Shown piece by piece: positions 56,051 to 64,000 of a stretch of 64,000 nucleotides of DNA. Every line of letters begins with the position of its first letter. Positions within the stretch are counted from its first letter, which is position 1. This DNA comes from Toxorhynchites rutilus septentrionalis (taxonomy: Eukaryota; Arthropoda; Insecta; Diptera; Culicidae), in contig NC_073746.1 of the NCBI RefSeq assembly GCF_029784135.1, positions 243,047,807 to 243,111,806 on the forward strand, given 5' to 3'. The translations under genes were made by a program, and so were the position numbers. Under the pieces are notes generated by a model. It had not been told where the DNA came from, made no database searches, and saw only the letters and a program-made list of their open reading frames with translations.

Positions 56051-59000
56051 ATTGGCAAATGTAAAGCTCAAGATCAGCTCAAGCGTTAGGTTTGACACTT
56101 CGATAAGCTCTTTCGAGTCTCGAACAGTGATGACCAATAGAACCCGCAATTTACAGTTATGATAGTGCATCGATCATCCGCGTCAAATCTGAAACCCCGT
56201 CGTTGGTGAAAATCTATGTGGCTATCACAAACATGAAGTCCAACAAGCGCCAGTAATTGACTGATCAAACCCTATCAATAGAGATGTAGCATCAACTCTT
56301 CAGCGATATCTGGGAAACTGTGCATTTCCAGGCCAACTGAATGCAGGGCATCTTGGTTTAAATTCCCAAGAGAAAAAAAAGATATTGCTGTGTATGAATC
56401 TAAAAGTACTCTCAACCAGAACAGGAAGAAAAATGACGCTATTTTAGAGAATAGCAAGCCGAGTTCCGTGCCATTTGATCATGCGAGGATCACATACCTA
56501 CTCTTCGGATCATATCAAACCAAGTCAACGAGTTCCAGGATTTTGACGTGGGACTACTTCTAACCGGAATATATGGGGGGTAAAATAGAAACCTAACCAC
56601 AGAACAAGCAGGAAAAAATGAAAGATTTCGAGTGCTTATAACTCGAACATTTCTTAATAGATCGGAAAGTTGTTTGCATCAATTGATAGGAAATATTTCT
56701 AGGCAATTGAATAACTGTAAAATGTCAAGCGCTATCTAAGCGCTCTAACTGCTTGATTGGCCCTATTTAGGGATTTCCCCAACACAAAAACCAAGCCACC
56801 TTACATTGCATGGCGTTTGTTCAAATTTTTCACTTACACAGCACATATGTTGAATTCAATTGAATTCGAACATTGTTTCATTAAGTCAATAATTTAATCA
56901 ATACAAACAAATTATTACTAAGCCAATGGTAGTCGCACGTCAACCTTGCGGTTATATCATATATATAACCCACCCTTTTTTTTTCTATAAGAATACATTG
57001 ATTCTGAAAAAGCCTTTGTCCGACTCAATCGAGAAAATATTTTGGCCACACCCTTGCGTAGGAAGGGGGTCCTAGAGAAGCTCGGTCATCCCATCGGAGC
57101 TCATAATGAGACATGCTTGTGAAAAATGCTGCACCACGATGTCTTGTCGGAACCTATACGCGTTACTGCTGTAGTGAGAAAAGAATGAATATTATCACTC
57201 TTTCTTATCCTCATGGATAATATCCTAACTGAAGATATTTATAGTTGACCAAATCAATTTATTTTATTGACCAATTACGATGGAATTTTTAACCATAAAA
57301 CATCTAAACAATCTTGACCTGACCGACGACGTTTTCTTATTCGCTCAGCGAGGAGCTGATATGCAGGGTAAGCTTGATGACCAAGTCGAAAATATATCCA
57401 CACGGGCCAGGTAGACTCGGTGTGCCTTCGTAGATCTCCGGAATATTTGGAGCTCAAGCCAGATCCCACTACGTACGAACACCCGTATATGTCACTCAAA
57501 CGTCAAATACATTCTACTGTACGGCTGATAAACTTGTCGTGTCTCTGCAGGTTCGTTAATCGTTCATGACACAGAAAAAGAGCAAACTCAGAGGCTCCTC
57601 ACAAGGAAACTCAGATGCGGATAACAAGGCTGCTGACAATAAGTAAGATATCCCTCTTCATGTAGAAATATTTCTAATATGAATAAAAAAAAAATTTTTT
57701 AACTGCGAGTTTTTCTTTAGGTATGTTTTGCTGTGCACATACCTTATAACGATTCCAATTGCAAGAAAACATGGGTCCATTACCGTTACAACCAAACCCC
57801 AACAACTCCGGTAATGGCACTGAACTACTAGCTAGTGAAATTGAACGGAATAATTTGTAAAAAAGTTCAGTCAAAGGCACAAAGCTGTTATCCTTCACAA
57901 TAACGCTCGACCACACACTGAACAAACAGTTGTTTATTCAAGCCGATGCAGCGCGGATCCTGAATCGTAGAAGAAACCGACAATCAGCATCGAATTCTAT
58001 AGCATGATATTTGACCTCAAAAAGATATAACAGGACTAACAGTATTTACAACAACACAATCAAATGTGCAACTAAAATTAAACCTTATCTTCTGTTTTAC
58101 AGAATTCCTACGACAACATTTGCCTCGTCACAATTCATCTTCCCGAGCGGTTTGTTCTTTGATGTTTATCTGCCAAATGTTCAATTTTTGGGTTTATTTA
58201 CTGTATTAGTGATTATCATGTTATTATGGAATATAATCTGTTTCTATCAAGCTTGTTTCGTTTTTTTTCTGTGTGTTTACCTATTTGTCTCTTAATATAA
58301 ATCCATAGCGTTTATCTTAGATCTATAATACATCTATGCATTGAGTGTCAGTATTTTTTGGTTTCTGGCTTGCATTCTCCAACAGTTGTACTGATCCATT
58401 CGAGCATATTCACCTCACTCCCATACCCTATACGGCGAAAAATAGGCGGTGGTGAGTCCTACTTTACACTTAAAATATGTGTTGCTACAAACACAAGTTT
58501 ACCTTTATAAATGTACAAAATATTCGGTAAAAATGATGGAAGGTTTATCACCTGTCCAAAAGATACACTTCAACAGAAACAGAACAATTATCAGACAAAA
58601 GCGCTTCAATTTTACTATTGAGCTCCGATATTGAAGGAATATAACCAATAATGTAACATACGTGAAAACACGATGTGATGGGGCGATATTAGATTGCAAC
58701 ATCATACTAATAAGATTCCCAGTTTACTTGTGTGTAGAATATCTTGATTCATGTTACGTGTACGTGTGCCACAACTCAGACCACAATAGGCTGTCAACAG
58801 AACAGTCTGAAGGTAACATCAAGCGGAAGTGAAAGCGTATTCACGATTTGTCCTGCGCGAAAGTGTCACAAAAAGATCATGATGTCTATGCAAAACTTTG
58901 GCACGATTGTCATCATTTTCGTGAAAATGCGAACCATTTCTCCGGAAAAGTTCTAAATGACATAATGGAACACCCTATAAGCCGTGGTTAGAATGTCTGG

Positions 59001-60164
59001 GTAACCCGTTAAACGGGATTTAGCGCGTGAAAAGGATGAACAGTTATATTATGCATCCGGAAACTGCCAGGAACTGATGGCATACACAGGGTACGGAAAT
59101 CCAATCAAAATTCGCGGTTCGTCTGATCTAGGCGATTGTCGAAGATGACTTATGTATCGAGTAGTAGTGCTCAAAAAAATTGAATACACATTTTGAGCAA
59201 AAAAAAATGAAAAATAGTCTTCAAGACGTATTGAAGAAGAACTGCAAAATTTTAGCGTTTGTTCTCGTCGTACATTCTAATATTTTTAAAAATCTCGAAT
59301 AGAAAAAAAATCGAACTCTGGTTGATTATGGATCGAACCGTAACGTCACTATCGTCGTCAAATACTCATTATTACTGTCAACTTTGTGATCTGTGAAGAT
59401 GAAATTTGTGCAAGTTGGTATTTTTTACATAAAAATTTCAGTGGGTTTTCTAATATTTCGCACATAGTTGAAATCACTCATCTCCAGCACAATTATTCCG
59501 ATCTGATATTCACTGTACGTGTGTGTTTATGCAATTGCTTGGAAACGGTTTCACTTCAAATACATACACTCCTCTTCTATGCTGATTCGTTACTAGATAG
59601 TAGTTGTTCTACGTTGATCTATTATATTAAATACTATCGTTTGCTCTCTCTCTTGTCGGAAGTTCCTTGCATCATTTGTCTCAACAGTATTGGATTACAA
59701 GCGAGTTAATTTTTCCTGCATATATTAGAAGCATTGTAGACCTTGTTTCATTTAATTTTTCGTTTGTCTAGATGTATGTATGGGTAAGTAGGTTATATTC
59801 TCCCCAATCTTGTGTTATAGCAAACTATAGATTTATCTTTCTGTATATTGCCAGTTAGAACATATTTTTCACGTTTACTTCTGCCAGGATTTGAAATGCA
59901 ACTCAACAATCGTTCTCTTACTTCATATCTAGAAGGTTTTTCATCAAATTATGCTGAAATGTGGACTATTTTAAATATTTCAGCAACCAAACAATTAACA
60001 CATTTTTTTCGAATTCTGCACTTATCCAACATTTTCAACAAAAGTTCGTGCCCTAGTTGTAGCTCACTTTCGATGTGCCGATAAAATCAACCTATCGTAA
60101 CACAACATATAATAAATACACGGTTTTTTCCACTATCACTTTCGACCCGCGCACACACCCCTGC
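56051..60164. other. intergenic and probable Syt4 3' UTR
   Basis: No confident gene. The minus-strand Syt4 stop is at 60165, so its 3' UTR runs leftward from 60164 for an unknown distance. 56541-56559 carries the TTTTGACGTGGGACTAC motif also found at repeat edges elsewhere. Frames at 57275-57499, 58011-58295 and 58744-58956 show no domain. Confidence 0.4.
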
Positions 60165-60843
60165 TTACTCCCTTAATTTATGCCAATCGGCAATCTGTCG
60201 ACGGGGAGAATTGCACACCTCCTTCCAATGATTCAATGCCGAACCGGTACTCCGTGGACCGCCCAGCTCAAGGCGTCCGATGACTTCATTCTTCGTAACC
60301 CGATCCCAGTCTAGCAGCATCAGTTCGAGGGAAACACCCTCCAGCACGGCCCCGGTCCCCTCGGTGGATGGGATGTCGAACGCGAAGCTTTCGTTGAACA
60401 CCGGACTCAGTGTTCTCTTCTTCACGTGAGTTTTCTTCTTAGCGATCCGTTGTCCATTGTAGAGCAGATAGATCTTGACGTATGGGTCGGCCAATCCGGT
60501 GACATCCATTCGGGGTAAGTTGCGAGCCTTCAGCAAAACAACTGTGAGTCGGGCAGCAGCCGGCTGCCAGCAGAGTGATATCAGCAGTTCTCCACGGCCT
60601 TGGGCACGAATCTTCAAGCTTCTGGGTTGAATCTCCCGGCTGAGAGCTACCTGTTGGCTTTCGATTTGCTGCAGATCTATTCCGCTCAGTGGGCAAACAA
60701 CTTCACCAATAACGTCATCTCGGCTGTACCGATCGAAGCTGAGCACAACGAAGTGCAGCGACATTCCGGCCAGCTCGGTCAGGGTCAGTCCGTAGAAAGT
60801 GAAATCCTCATGGTACACCGGGTTCCGTGTGTTGCGAACGACC
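60165..60843 (-). CDS. Syt4: Synaptotagmin 4, last coding exon (C2A end and C2B)
   Basis: The coding exon starts after TTTCCAG (acceptor AG at 60845-60844) with one base completing a split codon, reads [18 protein letters not shown], and runs to TAA at 60167-60165. It encodes the last third of C2A ([15 protein letters not shown]), the linker and complete C2B ([80 protein letters not shown]). Synaptotagmins are vesicle membrane proteins; Syt4 acts on dense-core and postsynaptic vesicles. In C2A the usual D-F-D calcium ligand pair reads S-F-D, the Asp-to-Ser change typical of the Syt4/11 subfamily. C2B keeps four of five ligands as Asp, the fifth being Glu. The N-terminus and transmembrane exons lie to the right. 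Confidence 0.95.
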
Positions 60844-61235
60844 CTGGAAATGGAAACGAATCGAGTTAAATCGTTGATCCAAAAAGGTTAATTATGTCAG
60901 CCATTTAGTTCATTAAAATTTTCAAAATAGTTACGTAATGACCCTGTCATCACCAAGCAGGTTAATTTTCATACCATTTGATTTAATCCGGTCATCAGAA
61001 GTTGGATCAATGCTTATTTATTACACTGAGTATCAATAATTTTTAAATACTAAATAATATATAACCAAGTCTCGACTAAAGGGTGGAACGACCATAAAGT
61101 GGTTAACTTCCACGTAGTATTAATCCCAAAATCGATTATTTGGAAAAAAAAATGGAAACCCCAATTTTTGTTGGCACAGGCGTGAAGAATGATGTGCCTA
61201 CTTTGTGTTCAGGCACACTCTCTTCAGTTGTCAAA

Positions 61236-61362
61236 ATGGCATCCACGCAAGAGGAACGGCGTTTCAAAATTATGCACGCGCAACAAGAATTCCCGCTTAT
61301 GTCGCATAATCAGTTAGCGAAAAAGCTCAATGTGCCTCAAACGACGGTGTCTCAACTGCCCA
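61236..61362 (+). pseudogene. N-terminal scrap of a DD37E-like transposase
   Basis: MASTQEERRFKIMHAQQEF and LMSHNQLAKKLNVPQTTVSQ form a helix-turn-helix like that of the transposase at 3757 (MSSNEKERRELIL..., IGKMLGIVQSTVSRVL). Similarity stops where the repeat at 61378 starts. It lies in the Syt4 intron. Confidence 0.65.
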
Positions 61363-61377
61363 AATATGCATGGTTGA

Positions 61378-62445
61378 CATGGATAGTAACTAACATAAAA
61401 ATTAGCATATGTAGCTTGCTACAATATGTTGAAATTCCTATTTAATACACTATTGACTTTGTGACGTGACAACACTTTGTGGATCCTGTTTTTTTTTCGC
61501 ACAGATCTTTTTGTCACGGCTCAAAATGCATGCCGATTTTTTTTTCTTTGGTTCTTGTGTGGTTTTGTTTTTTGAAAAACCTTAAATACTGAAATATACG
61601 TTCATCTGTTGTTGACAAATCATAGAACAAAGTTCGTTTCTATGTTTTTAAACGGAATTGAAAATACAACAATAATGGTCAACAGTCAGAAACCGCAAAA
61701 AGCCAGGTGTTTTTTTTTATCCAAAATATATATTTTTATTAAGGCTCATATGGCGTCAGCCTAACGGGGCCGGGAGTTCAATATTTCGACATTGTTTGCT
61801 TACAACTATGTTAGTAATATGTAACCGATTACTCGCGGTTGGCTCGAGGTTAGTATTACAAGTGTTCTGATAATTGGTATGTTGCAGTCTTCGATGCTCT
61901 GTACGTGTGCCCGATACGGGATACTTCCTATTGGGATGCAGCTGACCATTAATCAGCAACGCCCCCCTAGTCTGTACCCCATATCTAGCGTGGTGCGTCT
62001 TTCTCGGCTCGAGGAATCCAGGATAGAATGGTCACTAGCCGGCGCAATCATCAGCTCGTGTAGAGTTGTCATGAGCGATACAACCTATGGCTCTTGTTGA
62101 ATGATCAGTGGACTGCACAACCTATGGCCCGTATATCTGTAAAGAGAGTGTGTATGTATTGCCGCGACTAAGTAAAAGTTTATCGTTTGGATAGGAGGGA
62201 TATGAAACGGGGACACAACGAAGGAAACATCATTAAACGTTGACATCGGCGTTTCTGAGGAACAGGTATAGATGAAGCAGATGATCAGGATCACGGCTAC
62301 CAGGTGTTGTCATGTCCCAAAGGTATTTGTTTGGCAGCAAGAGGATTTTGTTGTAAAATATACTCCAACCGATGATTCTTATAGAAAAATTTCTCAATTT
62401 TACATTGATAACGTTTACTTTGCGGAAATCGTGGGACTGGGTAGT
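61378..62445 (+). repeat. half of the long-inverted-repeat element, split by a retroposon
   Basis: 61378-61711 and 62300-62445 together match 12535-12975 (GTGACGTGACAACRCTT, TTCGCACAGA, TTGACAAATCATAGAAC, CAGGTGTTGTCA, TTGTAAAATATWCTCCAAC). The retroposon 61712-62299 separates the two parts. The element at 12535 is the empty site. Confidence 0.8.
61712..62299 (-). mobile_element. retroposon with 9-bp target duplication, longer copy
   Basis: CCAGGTGTT lies at 61703-61711 and 62300-62308. The minus-strand element has an A-rich tail (complement of TTTTTTTTATCC) and the 3' end TTAATAAAAATATATA. 61721-62175 matches 36233-36661; a short partial duplication occurs near 62075-62130 (ACAACCTATGGC). 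The 5' part (62180-62299) is absent from the other copy. No recognised coding sequence. Confidence 0.87.
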
Positions 62446-62999
62446 TTTCAAGTGAGTTATCTCCAGGATTCACACTCAAGCAATTTACCTGCGAGATTAA
62501 CAAACGGTGAAGATGCATTCAGTGCTCTACGAGGTGTAGTCAAACAACCTATGTTACTCAAGCATATTCATAAAGTAGTGAACAAATATTAAATGTATAT
62601 TTAGGTTTGCCCAGAAGGGATACCGGAAGTCATAGATGTTCATAAAAAATCTGGGCATATGGCCAAATAAATCCATTAGACGTGAGGTTTCTGCATCATA
62701 AAATTAATACCGATGTTAAATGTCGGCTTACGAACCAAATTCTTTTAAAGTATGCTACAGTTGAGACCAATATAAGTGATGGCGCAATGTTTTCGAACAC
62801 CTATGGTGAGACTTTTGGTAACAAAACGTGTTGCAAGCGTTTTCTAATCATTTGAAACTTAAGGCCGCTATAGAGCAGAAGAGATAATAACATGAAGGAA
62901 GTTGTTGTACAAGAGTCAGACGGTTTGTTAATAGCCCCAAAACAGAAAAAAATCACAGAACATGAGAGTCATTCGAGAAATACATAGTGTATCAATAAA
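62446..62999. other. Syt4 intron or intergenic, no feature
   Basis: A frame at 62272-62592 crosses two repeat boundaries and is not a gene. Nothing else is recognised. Confidence 0.4.
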
Positions 63000-63440
63000 G
63001 TTTCTGGACTGCTAGTAAAAATGGGCTTTTGAACAATTTATTTAAATATTTGCTAATAAAATTCAAAGTAGTTTTCTCTAGCTGTAATACCCTTTTTTTG
63101 AATAGTGATTCAAATACGTATTCTTGCTCAATTTGAAAAATTGGCGTTCCACGCTTCAGTTGAAGCGTTCAAATGGTTGCAATGTCGCTAAAAATGTCGT
63201 TCCAGTGATGATTTAAGACACAGACGCAATTTAAAGTCAAATATTGACGCACAATCAAAGATTTGTTGCTCGTCGCATTATCGTGTCGAAGAGTCCAACT
63301 TTCTTGAGTGTGAAATTCAGTGCGAAGCCGGAGTATTCTAGTCATCAAGCTCTGAGCTAACATTCTCCAATACCCATGCAGATCTGTGGAATAAACTCTT
63401 TGTCTGCGAGTAAACAACAACAAACCCAACAGTACATCCC
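63000..63440 (-). pseudogene. mariner-like transposase remnant
   Basis: The minus strand reads RILRLRTEFHTQESWTLRHDNATSNKSLIVRQYL, the region of the second catalytic Asp (HDNAxSH changed to HDNATSN), with SLFHRSAWVLEN upstream and a frameshifted tail (AWNANFSN...; KKGITARENYFE) down to about 63060. Many stops. No terminal repeats were identified with confidence. Confidence 0.62.
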
Positions 63441-63479
63441 TGGCTCTTACTTTGCTATAAAGCGCTGAGTTCCCAGTTG

Positions 63480-64000
63480 TGAAACAATAACGCGAGAGAA
63501 GTACTTGTGAGAGTCAGTTAGAATTTGTTTTGTTTTTTGCTTTGTTTTTTTTGTCATGTCTGTAAATAGACAGAGAGGAGAATAAAAAAAAACATTGTTG
63601 TTCAGTTTTTGTGCAGTATAAGTAATTGTTAAGACATGTTCCTGAATGTAAAATAAAAAATGTAGTTTGATATTTGTAAGAATAAATGTATTTTGTGCTG
63701 TGAAATCTGTGAAGTTTATTCAACCACCAAGTGGAAGCAATCAGGGAACCCCAGAGGAATAGTTGGAATTGCTGTACAATTGCCACCATCAGTGTTGTAC
63801 CACCCACCACCCGCTGGAATACGGGTTTATAAGGAGGATATTGGTTGGAATACCACATTTTGGTCCTTCGAACCGGATCCAACGAATCAGAACCAAGGAT
63901 TTGACCATTATAACGTCACCAACAACCATCACTACACAGCACAAATCACAAAAAGGAACAATTGCAATCGTTTGGACACCCACCGGCAGTTATTTTTGTT
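63480..64000 (+). other. possible LTR-retrotransposon 5' edge, cut by the window
   Basis: 63480-63745 has LTR-like features (a start TGTGAAACAATAACGCGAG, AATAAA near 63582 and 63681, and TTCAACCACCA near its end) followed by unique sequence with TTTGGTCCTTCGAACCGGAT at 63860, a phrase I associate with BEL/Pao leaders. The second LTR is outside the window, so this is only a suggestion. Confidence 0.3.

Noticed and set aside
58011..58295. 94-codon hydrophobic frame as a small membrane protein
   Set aside because: Composition reflects T-rich DNA; no start context or homology, and the region is probably Syt4 3' flank.

Overview
This window is nuclear DNA from a culicine mosquito, most likely Aedes. 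It is AT-rich, its genes have introns, and most of its length is transposon debris. The transposons include a tRNA-headed SINE of the kind abundant in Aedes (Feilai-like), DD37E Tc1/mariner elements first described in mosquitoes, Mos1-like mariners, hAT and Harbinger-like elements, and jockey-like LINEs. The genus is an inference from this repeat spectrum, not a database result.

Three host genes are supported. (1) Exons of a rotund/squeeze/LIN-29-type C2H2 zinc-finger transcription factor lie on the + strand at 14761-15678 and 23583-24776; the 7.9 kb intron between them is full of transposons. (2) A complete three-exon DTW-domain gene (DTWD2-like, tRNA-uridine aminocarboxypropyltransferase) lies on the + strand at 50937-51841, with introns of 58 and 64 bp. 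(3) The last coding exon of Synaptotagmin 4 lies on the - strand at 60165-60843, and the rest of that gene should lie beyond the right edge. In Drosophila, rotund and Syt4 are close neighbours (the rotund deficiency rn16 was used to uncover Syt4), so the linkage here supports calling the zinc-finger gene rn rather than sqz.

Layout. 0-14 kb: mariner and LINE remnants, one nearly intact DD37E element (3605-4901), a mariner that holds a copy of DNA from 1.6 kb away (7362-8088), a long-inverted-repeat element (about 11485-13005), a ~117 bp tandem repeat and a 0.24 kb hairpin. 14.7-24.8 kb: rn exons and intron. 24.8-37 kb: a non-autonomous hAT with an 8-bp target duplication and a nested MITE, a Mos1-like mariner, a DD37E relic sitting at a TA inside a LINE endonuclease, SINE pieces and a 5'-truncated retroposon. 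38.3-39.6 kb: a second nearly intact DD37E element. 40.2-49.7 kb: a nest of transposons. An outer Harbinger-like element (40210-49733) carries an hAT element, a 5'-truncated LINE and a second, inverted copy of the same Harbinger-like family (43431-48582), which itself holds a long-TIR element. 50-61 kb: DTWD2, transposase and LINE fossils, Syt4. 61-64 kb: a repeat interrupted by a retroposon, a mariner relic and a possible LTR edge.

The three host genes show no sign of working together. The most informative content is structural: several insertions can be proved from target-site duplications or from empty-site copies elsewhere in the window, and both near-intact DD37E copies share a slippery heptamer that would shift the ribosome into the conserved C-terminus.
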